A stretch of 64,000 nt of DNA. It comes from G963663735 sp963663735. GTDB taxonomy: Bacteria; Acidobacteriota; UBA6911; RPQK01; JAPXNP01. The notes beneath the pieces were generated by a model. That model was not told where the DNA came from, did not search any database, and was given only the letters and a program-made list of their open reading frames with translations. Both the position numbers and the translations under genes were made by a program. Below, piece by piece: positions 35,458 through 44,305 of this stretch (within the stretch, counting starts at the first letter, position 1; the number at the start of each line of letters is the position of its first letter). Location: contig CAXXHN010000002.1 in assembly GCA_963663735.2 (NCBI GenBank), positions 930,001 to 994,000 of the forward strand. Reading direction: 5' to 3'.

Positions 35458-36900
35458 ATGAAACGGCGGGAGCTTCTAAAAACAATGGGAGCCGGTATCT
35501 GTGCCAGCTTAATACAGCCGATTTCGGCGAAACCGGTTGGGAATAAACCTAACATCATCCTCTGCATGGCTGATGACCAGGGTTATGGAGATATGGCTTA
35601 TTACCACCACCCGGAGTTAAAAACCCCCAATTTCGATCGCATGGCAGCTGAATGCCTCAGGTTCGACCGGTTTTATGCCGCTGCCCCGGTCTGCAGCCCC
35701 ACCCGGGGCAGTGTACTTACCGGCAGGAATCCCAACCGATTCGGCTGCTTCAGCTGGGGACGCAGCCTGCGCCCACAGGAGATAACGATCGCGGAGGCCT
35801 GCAAAACAGCCGGTTATGTGACTGGCCACTTCGGCAAATGGCACCTGGGATCGGTATTAAAAGGCAGCCCTGTAAATCCCGGGGCCAGCGGATTTGATGA
35901 ATGGTTTTCATCTCCCAACTTTTTTGACAATGACCCGATTTTGAGCCGGGAGGGCAAGGCTGTACAAACAAAGGGAGAAAGCTCCATGGTTACCGTCGAT
36001 GCCGCCCTTGAATTTATCAGAAAACACGGCTCCGACAGCAAGAACCCTTTCCTGGCCGTGGTATGGTTTGGCTCTCCGCACAATCCGCACCAGGCGGCGG
36101 AAGAGGACCATGATATCTACGCAGGACAGGAAGAAAAATTTAGACATTTTTACGGCGAAATAACCGGTATGGACAGGGCTTTCGGTAAACTACGGTCCGA
36201 AATTGAGACATTGGGAATCAAGGAAAACACTATTCTCTGGTACTGCAGCGACAACGGAGGCCTGCCCGGATTAAGCAGAACCGGAGGACGTGATTTCAAG
36301 GGGAAAATATACGAGGGCGGGCTACGGGTGCCAGCTATTCTGGAATGGCCCAGGTACATAAAATCACCACGTTATACTTCGGTGCCCTGTGTAACATCTG
36401 ACATATACCCTACACTGCTGGAGATCCTTGATATAGAGATGCCCGGTCAGCCGCTTCTGGACGGCTGCAGCCTGCTTCCGCTTATCAAAGGCAGCATGGA
36501 GGATAGAAAAAAGCCCATCGGGTTCTGGCAGCGCCCGGAAGGAGGGATTGTAACTCCCAGCAAGGAGTGGATGGAAGCCCTTTTAGAAGCACAGAGCCAG
36601 GGTCTTGAAATAGATGATGAGAAAAAGCTTCTCCTGGATGCGGGTGAAATAAAAACTCAATATCCTGAAGATTCCTTCCCCGGACATGCGGCCTGGCTGG
36701 ACTGGCCCTGGAAGCTGCACCGAATCCAGGACGATACAGGGGACGTAAAAATTGAGCTTTATAATCTGGGACCGGGCAGGGATCAGATGGAAACCGTGAA
36801 TCTTGCCGACGCACAACCAATAACAACCGCTTCCATGAAAACCAGCCTGGAAAATTGGCTTAAATCAGTAGTAAGGAGCCTCAACGGCAAGGACTATTGA
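35458..36900 (+). CDS. Exported Cys-type sulfatase (S1 family)
   Basis: A 480-aa arylsulfatase-type enzyme hydrolysing sulfate esters. The N-terminus KRRELLKTMGAG resembles a Tat signal. Metal site CMADDQGYGD, then the formylglycine signature CSPTRGSVLTGR with Cys at residue 79, HFGKWHLG, and CSDNGG later. The Cys must be converted to formylglycine by FGE or anSME; no recognisable maturase is in the window. AAAGGA precedes the ATG. It is in an operon with the YdjC deacetylase and probably the acetyltransferase 19 nt downstream. Substrate not predictable. Confidence 0.92.
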   Translation: MKRRELLKTMGAGICASLIQPISAKPVGNKPNIILCMADDQGYGDMAYYHHPELKTPNFDRMAAECLRFDRFYAAAPVCSPTRGSVLTGRNPNRFGCFSWGRSLRPQEITIAEACKTAGYVTGHFGKWHLGSVLKGSPVNPGASGFDEWFSSPNFFDNDPILSREGKAVQTKGESSMVTVDAALEFIRKHGSDSKNPFLAVVWFGSPHNPHQAAEEDHDIYAGQEEKFRHFYGEITGMDRAFGKLRSEIETLGIKENTILWYCSDNGGLPGLSRTGGRDFKGKIYEGGLRVPAILEWPRYIKSPRYTSVPCVTSDIYPTLLEILDIEMPGQPLLDGCSLLPLIKGSMEDRKKPIGFWQRPEGGIVTPSKEWMEALLEAQSQGLEIDDEKKLLLDAGEIKTQYPEDSFPGHAAWLDWPWKLHRIQDDTGDVKIELYNLGPGRDQMETVNLADAQPITTASMKTSLENWLKSVVRSLNGKDY

Positions 36901-36919
36901 GATAAACAGGGTCAACGCC

Positions 36920-37483
36920 ATGGACAAAATGAAGCTGCTGAAGATGTCACTGGAAGACCTTTCTGCGTTTGCCGAACCTGAGGTTTTTCTTGGGAATCCT
37001 TCCCTGCCGGAAGGATATTCCTTGCGTCGGTATTCTCCAGGCCTGGAGAAGGAATGGATCAGGATCCAGGATGAAGCTGATGACTATATCAAGGTGGATA
37101 AAAAACTTTTTAAGCGGGAATTCGGAACTCACCTGCGGGAATTACCCCGCCGGATGCTTTTCCTGGCGCATGGCAAAAACCTGATAGGCACAGCTACCGC
37201 CTGGCTGGATGACATATCCGATGAACCCGGAACCGGCAGGCTTCACTGGGTGGCGATTGTTCCTGAATACCAGGGAAGAGGACTGGGTATCACCTTAACA
37301 CATTCCGCTTTGTCCCTCTTCCCTGCCCTGGGATGCTCTCGTGCCTACCTGCTGACCAATGCGGTAAGGATTCCCGCCATCAATCTCTACCTGAAGATAG
37401 GATTCAAGCCGTTAATAGGGGGGGCTGAGGAACAGTCTGCCTGGGAAGAAATTCTGGATATAATCGAATCTCTTCACCTTTGA
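36920..37483 (+). CDS. GNAT-family N-acetyltransferase
   Basis: A 187-aa cytosolic acetyl-CoA-dependent acyltransferase. The GNAT core is clear at the C-terminal half: HWVAIVPEYQGRGLG (acetyl-CoA pyrophosphate loop QGRGLG), then AINLYLKIGFKP. The N-terminal third is poorly conserved. It lies 19 nt after the sulfatase and shares its direction. Substrate unknown; an amino sugar or small amine would fit the operon. Confidence 0.82.
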   Translation: MDKMKLLKMSLEDLSAFAEPEVFLGNPSLPEGYSLRRYSPGLEKEWIRIQDEADDYIKVDKKLFKREFGTHLRELPRRMLFLAHGKNLIGTATAWLDDISDEPGTGRLHWVAIVPEYQGRGLGITLTHSALSLFPALGCSRAYLLTNAVRIPAINLYLKIGFKPLIGGAEEQSAWEEILDIIESLHL

Positions 37484-37707
37484 ATTACGGCAGGAACAGT
37501 AAGGTAACGATTGTTAACTGACGGCTGATGACTCTGGATTGGAATTCATCGGCGCCCGGCCTTAGCCGTGGCACTCCCTCTATGCTTCAGGTCCTTACCT
37601 GTCCCAGGGTTCCACCTACTTCGCGATGGCTTCTCTTTTCCGGATCGGCAACCCGGACTTGAGGTTGGCACATTCGGTGTCATTTTAAAAATCTTCATTT
37701 GCCACAA

Positions 37708-37740
37708 AAAAAAGGCATCTCGTTATGAGATGCCTTTTTT
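37708..37740. terminator. Bidirectional rho-independent terminator
   Basis: GGCATCTC (37714-37721), loop GTTAT, GAGATGCC (37727-37734), flanked by an A-run on the left and T6 on the right, so it functions in both directions. It ends the aldolase gene (minus, stop at 37758) and probably the sulfatase operon (plus). Confidence 0.88.
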
Positions 37741-37757
37741 GGAAACAGATATTAACT

Positions 37758-38705
37758 TTACTTTACAAGAGCACGGACTGCGTCGAGCTGTCCGGCGCTT
37801 CCCAGCTTTTCGTTTTTGTGAGCGATAAAGTTGGCATACTCTTTAATAAAGATAGTTCCAGGTTTACGGAGGTCAAATACTTCCGGATGATCCCTGAACA
37901 TTTCACGGTGTACGCGGCACCATACCAAGCGGCCATCAGTATCAATATTTACCTTGGTGACACCCAGCTTGGCGGCTTTGGCAAACTGGTTTTCGTCTAC
38001 ACCCTTGGCTCCGCCCAGTTTTCCGCCGGCTTCGTTGATTCTTCTGACTTCTTCCTGAGGCACAGAACTGGACCCGTGCATTACCAGGGGAAATCCTGGA
38101 ACTCTCTTCTGGATACCCTCAATTACTTCAAAGTGAAGACCCTGGGAACCTGTAAATTTATAGGCTCCGTGACTGGTCCCGATGGCACAAGCCAGGCTGT
38201 CAACACCAGTTGCCTGGATGAATTCTTCAGCTTCTTCCGGGTCTGTCAATCTGGAATCTGCTTCATCGACCTGTATGTGCTCTTCAACTCCACCCAGAAC
38301 ACCGAGTTCCGCTTCAACCACAATACCCTTAGCGTGGGCGGCATCAACAACCCGCTTGGTTATGGCGACATTTTCTTCGAAAGGAGCGTGGCTGGCATCA
38401 ATCATTACTGAGCTGTAGAATCCACTCTTAATGCATTCGTAACATGTCTCTTCATCACCGTGGTCCAGATGAACCGCAAATACTGATTCAGGGTAAAGTT
38501 TGTCAGCACCGCGGATCATGGCTTCCAGCATGCTGGTATCTGTGTAGTCCCTTGCGCCCTTGGAAATCTGCAGGATAAAAGGAGCCTTGCTCTGCAGGTT
38601 TCCCTGGAAAAGACCCATGGTCTGTTCCAGATTATTGATATTGTATGCGCCTACGGCATATTTGCCATAGGCATGTTTGAAAAGCTCTTTGGTTGTTACG
38701 ATCAT
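37758..38705 (-). CDS. fba: Class II fructose-bisphosphate aldolase
   Basis: A 315-aa zinc-dependent aldolase interconverting fructose-1,6-bisphosphate and DHAP plus G3P. Catalytic Asp and zinc His in VHLDHGD, SVMIDASH, EAELGVLGG, zinc ligands in IGTSHGAYKF and VMHGSSSVPQ, and phosphate binding in KVNIDTDGR. Residue lengths and end KYANFIAHKN-like match class II enzymes; tagatose-bisphosphate aldolase is a possible alternative. Followed by a strong bidirectional terminator. Central glycolysis/gluconeogenesis. Confidence 0.93.
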   Translation of the reverse strand: MIVTTKELFKHAYGKYAVGAYNINNLEQTMGLFQGNLQSKAPFILQISKGARDYTDTSMLEAMIRGADKLYPESVFAVHLDHGDEETCYECIKSGFYSSVMIDASHAPFEENVAITKRVVDAAHAKGIVVEAELGVLGGVEEHIQVDEADSRLTDPEEAEEFIQATGVDSLACAIGTSHGAYKFTGSQGLHFEVIEGIQKRVPGFPLVMHGSSSVPQEEVRRINEAGGKLGGAKGVDENQFAKAAKLGVTKVNIDTDGRLVWCRVHREMFRDHPEVFDLRKPGTIFIKEYANFIAHKNEKLGSAGQLDAVRALVK

Positions 38706-38834
38706 TTATCCTACTCCTGTGTATCTGGCCTTCAGCAATGGAAGACCGGGTATGTTTAATAAATCTCCTCAGGTTTAAGGTTTATTCTAACCTAAATACC
38801 GGCCAAACGTTAAACCGGAACCATTGACGGATCC

Positions 38835-38864
38835 AAAATGCCAAGCCGGTTTCAGGCATTTTTT
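38835..38864 (-). terminator. Terminator-like hairpin after the UGA-interrupted TlpA gene
   Basis: AAAATGCC/GGCATTTT 8-bp stem (38855-38862 with 38835-38842) with a 12-nt loop, 27 nt downstream of the stop at 38892 on the minus strand. The U-run is short on that strand, and the stem is also followed by T's on the plus strand. Confidence 0.5.
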
Positions 38865-38891
38865 GTAAACAGCTTGAAGTGAACCAGGCTG

Positions 38892-40223
38892 CTATTTGAG
38901 TATCTCTTTCAACTCTTTCTCCAAAACCGCCTCATCTCCTTCTTCAAAACCAATATGGACATTTCTTATTTTCCCTTTTGAATCAAGCAAATAGGAAGTA
39001 GGAAAAACTCTATTTCCAAAAACATTCCGGACGAGTTCATCTTCATCAGACGTTCCATTGTCCAGGAATATGTAAGGAAGTTGGTTCTCACTGATGAAGG
39101 AGGACGCTCTTTCCCTGTCGTTAGCCCTGTCAATGGCAATAATTTCGAATCCCTGTCCCTTGTAGCGAGCATGTAAATCTTTCAGGCGTGGCAACTCCAC
39201 GCGACAGGCAGGTCAGGTAGGAAACCAGAATATAAGTAATGTGGCTTTTTCCCCCTTGATCTCTGAAAAGGAACGGGTTTTACCATTGGCATCAGGTGCC
39301 GAAAACTCGGGAACCTGCCGGGAAAGATCCGCCTTTCGTTCAGCTTTATATTCCGGGAAAGATGCCTCATTGTTCCCGGCTGCCAAATAAGCCTGTTTCA
39401 GTAATCCCTGGTATGTGTCCTGCAAGTCATTATTTTCTTCTTTCACAAACAGAGCCCTTATTTCAAATTTATCAAGGGCATCCTCAGCCCGGCCGGATGC
39501 CAGTAAGGCAGAAGCCCATTGAAACTCCAGTTCCATGGCAGGATATTCTGAATAACCTGCAAAATTCCTGGGTCCAATCAAATCGGCCTCCTCGAAAAAT
39601 TTCAGAGCCTCTTCATTTTGGCCCAGGTTGTGAAGAATCCAGCCTTTCTGCATCAAAACAGCGCTTCTGGAATATGGGTCATTGTTATCCTTGAGCTCGC
39701 CAAGAAGCATTCCCGAAACTTTATCAGCCAGCCTCCAGGCCCCTGACCTGGTAGCGGCTCCAAGTACCTGCATCCTTTCCCCCGAAGTAAGGCCTTCCGG
39801 AGAATTGAGAATATCCTCGGCCAGGGTATTGAGCGCAGATTTATCTTTCAGCTCAGCCAGAATCTCGAGCTTCTGGAGCTTTACGGATTTCAATACTGCC
39901 GGTTCAGATATTTCTCCCAGTTTAGTATCCAGGTACCCCAAGGCTCCCTGGTAGTCTTCATTTATCACAAACCGGTTATATACCACCATTTCTATGGCTC
40001 TTCCCGCGGTTTCGGCGCCAGGATGATCTGCGACAAATTTATCCATAAGCAGCGCTTTTTCCATCCTGTCATCAGACGAACGGTATTTTTCATAGGCAGC
40101 CTTAAAATCCTGCTCAGCACTGGCAGCAGTGTCTTTTCCTGTTCCGCAAGAAACAAAAAGCAGTCCAAAAGGCAAAATCAGCAGAGCCAGCAGCAGGCTG
40201 ACTGCAGTAAATTGTCGTTTCAT
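38892..40223 (-). CDS. Candidate selenoprotein: TlpA-like thiol oxidoreductase lipoprotein with in-frame UGA (Sec-x-x-Cys)
   Basis: Read through one UGA (39213-39215) this is a 443-aa lipoprotein. ATG 40223 has GGAGGGG 9 nt upstream and starts a lipoprotein signal (lipobox FVSC). Residues about 28-285 are helical and TPR-like. Residues about 290-443 are a TlpA/thioredoxin-fold domain: VPEFSAPDANGKT, LLIFWFPT, then UGA at codon 337, then PACRVELPRLKDL, IAIDRANDRE and the cis-Pro strand FPTSYLLD. The UGA stands exactly where the first Cys of WCxxC lies in relatives, giving Sec-Pro-Ala-Cys. The fold would be cut in half if UGA were a stop, and the downstream part has no proper start (GTG within the motif, no ribosome site). 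A SECIS-like hairpin follows. Alternative: pseudogene or base error. Role: periplasmic disulfide/peroxide redox chemistry. Confidence 0.8.
39186..39202 (-). promoter_or_regulatory. SECIS-like hairpin just downstream of the in-frame UGA
   Basis: On the minus strand GCGTGG (39202-39197), loop AGTTG (39196-39192), CCACGC (39191-39186). The loop begins 17 nt after the UGA, and G is at loop position two; bacterial SECIS elements are known to have a G in the first two loop bases and a UGA-to-loop distance of about 16-37 nt. Further imperfect pairing (C10-G30, U9-A31 counted from the UGA) leaves a bulged C and U. Confidence 0.6.
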
Positions 40224-40543
40224 GTTGTGTATCCCCTCCAACAAGCGGATTATTAAAAAAACTCCCTGGATTAAACAAATATCAGTTAGGGAGCAGTCAG
40301 CAAAAATCAAGCGGAAACCAGGAAGCAAAGTTTTGGTTGTCCCCGGTATTCACCTGAAACCTGTCCTTTTTTTTCAGGCATTTCAGATATTCTTATGCTC
40401 TGAGACAAATTCGGTACATTTTGCCTGATAGTTTTGGTGAATGATACTTTATTTACAACATATAGGGGGAGAATCGCCGACTTGATTCATAAAATGTCCG
40501 ATACTGACCCAAAGGTTTTCCTCTTTTCCCCAATTGACCAAAC
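40224..40543. other. Divergent promoter region between TlpA-like and nucleoside-transporter genes
   Basis: 320 bp holding the promoters of both genes. The transporter has no visible Shine-Dalgarno site. No other gene or structure recognised. Confidence 0.4.
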
Positions 40544-41791
40544 ATGATTTTCCAAAGCCTTCTTGGCATCTGTGTAATATTCTTCCTGGCCTGGCTGAGC
40601 AGTGAAAACCGGCGTGGTTTTCCCTATAAAATTGTTTTTTTTGCCGCATTCCTGCAAACGGGGTTGGCGCTGCTCCTGTTCCACGTGCCCGTTTTCAAGA
40701 CTCTCTTTTCCTACCTGAACCGAATCGTCACAGCATTGGAGACCTCGACCCAGGCCGGGGCTTCTTTCGCTTTCGGATACCTGGGAGGCGGAACCGCCCC
40801 TTTCGAGGTAATCCACCCTGAAGCCCAATATATACTGGCGTTCCGGGGACTACTGCTGCTGCTGGTGATCAGTGCCCTCTCATCTCTCTTTTTTTATTGG
40901 AAAATCCTGCCAGTGGTCGTACGCGGCTTTTCTGCAGTTTTAGAAAAAACCCTTAAAATCGGGGGTGCTGAAGGCCTGGCCGTGTCCTCCAACATTTTCC
41001 TGGGCATGGTGGAATCACCCCTCCTGATCAGACCATACCTGGCCGCCATGACCAGGAGTGAGCTGTTTACAGTCATGACCTGCGGTATGGCTACGATCGC
41101 CGGAACCATGATGGTATTGTACGCCAGTATCCTGGGGGACATCCTGCCCGGAGCACTGGGTCATATCCTGACAGCTTCGATTATTAATGCCCCGGCGGCA
41201 GTGGCAATCTCTAAGATTATGATTCCGGAAACAGAGCCTTTGACACCTGGAATGATCAGCGACCCTGATCCTGCCAGCAATTTCATGGACGCCATCAGCA
41301 AAGGCACGACGAGGGGCATCAGCCTGCTGCTGAATATAACCGCGATGCTCGTTGTTCTGATCGCCCTGGTAAAACTTGCAAATATCACCCTGGGAACGCT
41401 TCCCGACCTTTTCGGAGGCCCGTTAACCATGGAAAGAATGCTAGGGTTCCTGATGACCCCCCTGGTCTGGCTCATGGGCGTTCCCCTGAGCGAATCACTG
41501 GTTGCCGGGGACCTGCTTGGAACAAAAATCATTCTCAATGAACTGGTGGCTTACCTTAAAATGAGCCAGCTTCCGGCAGGAGCGCTGAGCGAGAGAAGTA
41601 TTGCCATTATGGCTTACGGAATGTGCGGATTTGCCAACCTGGGGAGCCTCGGAATAATGATAGGGGGCATCGGGACCATGGTTGAGGAGCGACGGGGTGA
41701 GATTGTTGCCCTGGGGTTCAGATCACTTCTGGCCGGAATCCTGGCCACCTGCCTGACTGGAACAATCGTGGGAGTCCTGATTCTCTGGTAG
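40544..41791 (+). CDS. CNT-family concentrative nucleoside transporter (NupC-like)
   Basis: A 415-aa inner-membrane cation-coupled nucleoside importer. About 9-10 hydrophobic segments. Family blocks: FGYLGGG near residue 78, SSNIFLGMVESPLLIRPYL (the nucleoside- and sodium-binding segment, with E instead of the usual T/Q neighbours), CGMATIAGTMM, SIINAPAAVAISKIM and, near the end, MCGFANLGSLGI. Followed 117 nt downstream by a PfkB-type kinase, so uptake and phosphorylation of a nucleoside seem coupled. Weak translation start, but the domain begins immediately. Confidence 0.9.
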   Translation: MIFQSLLGICVIFFLAWLSSENRRGFPYKIVFFAAFLQTGLALLLFHVPVFKTLFSYLNRIVTALETSTQAGASFAFGYLGGGTAPFEVIHPEAQYILAFRGLLLLLVISALSSLFFYWKILPVVVRGFSAVLEKTLKIGGAEGLAVSSNIFLGMVESPLLIRPYLAAMTRSELFTVMTCGMATIAGTMMVLYASILGDILPGALGHILTASIINAPAAVAISKIMIPETEPLTPGMISDPDPASNFMDAISKGTTRGISLLLNITAMLVVLIALVKLANITLGTLPDLFGGPLTMERMLGFLMTPLVWLMGVPLSESLVAGDLLGTKIILNELVAYLKMSQLPAGALSERSIAIMAYGMCGFANLGSLGIMIGGIGTMVEERRGEIVALGFRSLLAGILATCLTGTIVGVLILW

Positions 41792-41908
41792 ACAGTTTTG
41801 GAGAAATTCATATTTATCTGCCTGTGTCTCCGGTTATAATATTCACATAGCCTTTTAAAAATTAAAAAGGATAAGTGACTCAGGAATTCTCAGGATAGGC
41901 AGGCGGCC

Positions 41909-42832
41909 ATGGAAAAAAAATTTGACGTTACGGGAATGGGATGCATATCCATTGACTTGCTGGGCAGTGTCAGAAACTGGCCGGACAAAGGTACCAAGAC
42001 GCCCATGGAGAGTTTTTCAATACAGGGCGGAGGCTTGGTGGCCACCGCGCTGGTTACGGTTGCTCACCTCGGCGGAAGCGCCAGATTCTCCGGTTTCCTT
42101 GGAACTTCCAGGCTGGCAACATCTGCCCGTGAAAATCTGCAACGCTCCCACGTGGACACATCACTGATCCTCCATCTGGATAGAGCTGAACCTATTATTG
42201 CCATGGTCATTACTGAGGCAGAACAAAGTGAAAGAACCATTTTTTTCACCAAGGATAATTGTTTCTATCCTTCACCTGAAGATTACAGGGATATGGAGTG
42301 GATGAAAAATACCAGGGTGTTCCTGTTTGATTCCGTGTCTGAGCATGCGGGTGCTGCAATGGCTCAAAGAGCCCGGGATTACGGAGTTACTACTGTCATC
42401 GATGCGGAACGGATCAACCGAGCTTCGGCTGCGGCCCTGATTGAGGCCGACCATATTATTGTACCTGAGGCTTTTGCCAGGGAATATACCGGGGAAATAA
42501 CCACAGAAAAAATGATCCTGGGGCTCAGAAAACGTAAGGAACAGTCTGTTGTGATTACCAGCGGAGATAAAGGGTGTACAGCTCTCTGGGAAAATGAGAT
42601 TTTTCACCAGCCGGCCTTTCTTGTAAAGTCTGTAGATACAACCGGAGCAGGTGATATTTTCCATGGTGCCTATGCGTTGTGCGTATCGAGAGGCAGAGAC
42701 CCCCTTTACGCCTGCCGATACGCTTCTGCCACAGCCGCCTTGTCTACTCTCGGTACCGGAGGACAGGCAGCGATCCCGGCTGAAGAAGATGTACTGGAAC
42801 TGTTGCAGTCGGTCGAAACAGCTCAGCCCTGA
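41909..42832 (+). CDS. PfkB-family sugar/nucleoside kinase
   Basis: A 307-aa ribokinase-fold kinase. N-terminal FDVTGMGCISIDLLG, the substrate GGG in SIQGGGLVATAL, and the C-terminal DTTGAGDIFHGAYAL with catalytic Asp and anion hole GAGD. It is more complete than the PfkB protein at 6763. Location behind a CNT nucleoside transporter suggests adenosine, inosine or another nucleoside as substrate, though ribose or another sugar is possible. Confidence 0.88.
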   Translation: MEKKFDVTGMGCISIDLLGSVRNWPDKGTKTPMESFSIQGGGLVATALVTVAHLGGSARFSGFLGTSRLATSARENLQRSHVDTSLILHLDRAEPIIAMVITEAEQSERTIFFTKDNCFYPSPEDYRDMEWMKNTRVFLFDSVSEHAGAAMAQRARDYGVTTVIDAERINRASAAALIEADHIIVPEAFAREYTGEITTEKMILGLRKRKEQSVVITSGDKGCTALWENEIFHQPAFLVKSVDTTGAGDIFHGAYALCVSRGRDPLYACRYASATAALSTLGTGGQAAIPAEEDVLELLQSVETAQP

Positions 42833-42982
42833 AAACCAGGCTCCTAGATGTTTATAACCTGGGTTGTTTGTTATAACTGGACCGGATATAAAAATATAGC
42901 CTGGCCTGTTTTTTCTTTACAAAAGTTTTTAATCTATTAAAAATTCTACATGCTAAGAATTCATTAACCGGGAGGCAACAGG

Positions 42983-43738
42983 ATGAAAAAACAATTACCT
43001 GGACTCTTATTTTTCTTAACCTTTCTTCTTATCGGAAAACATATGATCTCCAATGATATGAATAATTTTGAAAAAGACTCCTTTCAAACACAAGATGGAA
43101 TCCTGGAAATAACCTTCATTGGGCACGGCACTCTTATGCTTAAATTCGCCGGTAAAACCATACAGGTTGATCCCTGGAGCCAACTTGCCGATTACTCACT
43201 GCTGCCAGACCCGGACCTTGTCCTGATAACTCATGAACATGGGGACCACCTGGATATCAACGCCCTCAAAGCCTGTCGCAAGGAAAAAACAGAGGTTGTG
43301 TTGACTGAACTCTGCTCCCGTAATGTCTCGGGCGGGAAGGTCATGCACAACGGAGACATCGAGGAAATCAAGGGAATCACTGTTGAAGCTGTCCCCGCCT
43401 ACAATATCAACCACAAAACACCACAGGGCCGCCCCTATCATCCCAAGGGTGACGGAAACGGTTATGTACTGAGCTTTGCTGACAACTCCTTCAAGGTATA
43501 TATCGCCGGAGATACTGAAAACATTCCCGAGATGGCCGAGCTTAAGGATATTGATATCGCTTTCCTGCCCATGAACCTCCCCTACACAATGACCCCGCAA
43601 ATGACAGCGGAAGCAGCGCTATCATTTCATCCTCGTTTCCTATATCCATATCATTACGGGAATACCGACACTTCTCTTCTTGTTGATTTGCTGAAAGATG
43701 AAAAAGACATTGAAGTGAGGATCAGAAAACTGGAATAG
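42983..43738 (+). CDS. UlaG-like MBL-fold metallohydrolase
   Basis: A 251-aa metal-dependent hydrolase of the UlaG/UPF0173 branch of the metallo-beta-lactamase superfamily. A hydrophobic N-terminus (residues 5-20) suggests export or anchoring. ITFIGHGTLML, LITHEHGDHLD with the metal His/Asp set, and YIAGDTEN follow. GGGAGG lies 7 nt upstream of the ATG. Family members hydrolyse lactones or phosphodiesters; no specific substrate is evident. Confidence 0.87.
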   Translation: MKKQLPGLLFFLTFLLIGKHMISNDMNNFEKDSFQTQDGILEITFIGHGTLMLKFAGKTIQVDPWSQLADYSLLPDPDLVLITHEHGDHLDINALKACRKEKTEVVLTELCSRNVSGGKVMHNGDIEEIKGITVEAVPAYNINHKTPQGRPYHPKGDGNGYVLSFADNSFKVYIAGDTENIPEMAELKDIDIAFLPMNLPYTMTPQMTAEAALSFHPRFLYPYHYGNTDTSLLVDLLKDEKDIEVRIRKLE

Positions 43739-43739
43739 A

Positions 43740-43773
43740 AGCGGTTCCCGTAAAATCGGAACTGTCGCTTTTT
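43740..43773 (+). terminator. Rho-independent terminator of the UlaG-like gene
   Basis: GTTCC/GGAAC and AGCG/CGCT segments form a bulged stem (43740-43748 with 43758-43769), followed by TTTTT, starting 2 nt after the stop at 43738. Confidence 0.55.
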
Positions 43774-43852
43774 CAGGCCGCAAACGTTGCTGGTTCAGCT
43801 GAAATTAATTCCCGGATTGGAATATCTTCAACTGCAGTTTAAAATCTATCAT

Positions 43853-44302
43853 ATGAAAAAAATGCACCTGCTCCCGGTTGTTCTTTTGCCTATTCTCCTA
43901 ACTGCCTCCATTTCCGCCGAATATAAAACACCGGAAGAAAATGAAATCATGCAGGTATTGGATACTCAGGTCCAGGCCTGGAACGAAGGTAACCTGGAAT
44001 TATTCATGCAGACATACTGGAACTCAGGCGAACTTACCTATTTTTCCGGTAACCGCCCTCACCGTGGCTGGACGGAACTCCTGGCGAGATACCGCAAAAC
44101 CTACCAGTCTAAAGAGAGCGAAATGGGAACGCTCTCCTTCACTGATATTGAAATATGCTTGCTGGGTAGTGATATCGCACTGGCACGGGGAAAGTGGCAC
44201 CTGGAACGCCAAAGCCTGAATGACATCTCTGGTTTATATACCCTGATCCTGAAAAAATTTCCGGATGGATGGAAAATAATTCACGATCATTCCTCTTCCT
44301 GA
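43853..44302 (+). CDS. Exported NTF2/SnoaL-like protein
   Basis: A 149-aa exported protein. The ATG at 43853 is chosen because it begins a clean signal peptide (MKKMHLLPVVLLPILLTAS); an in-frame TTG/ATG upstream would add 22 unrelated residues. The mature part has the NTF2-like cone-fold pattern of DUF4440/SnoaL proteins: EIMQVLDTQVQAWNEGNLE, FMQTYWNS and GWKIIHDHSS. Such proteins bind or isomerise small molecules; function unknown. No good ribosome site. Convergent (3 nt apart) with the esterase gene. Confidence 0.78.
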   Translation: MKKMHLLPVVLLPILLTASISAEYKTPEENEIMQVLDTQVQAWNEGNLELFMQTYWNSGELTYFSGNRPHRGWTELLARYRKTYQSKESEMGTLSFTDIEICLLGSDIALARGKWHLERQSLNDISGLYTLILKKFPDGWKIIHDHSSS

Positions 44303-44305
44303 TTT

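Noticed and set aside
37541..37690. SRP RNA- or RNase P-like words (ACAGGT, AAGTCCGGG) on the minus strand
   Set aside because: The required conserved core sequences and pairings could not be assembled.
39213..40328. Two separate genes (371 aa and 102 aa) instead of one TlpA-like gene
   Set aside because: The split cuts a thioredoxin fold at its CxxC site, the second part has no ribosome site, and the N-terminal extension before ATG 40223 is not a signal peptide.
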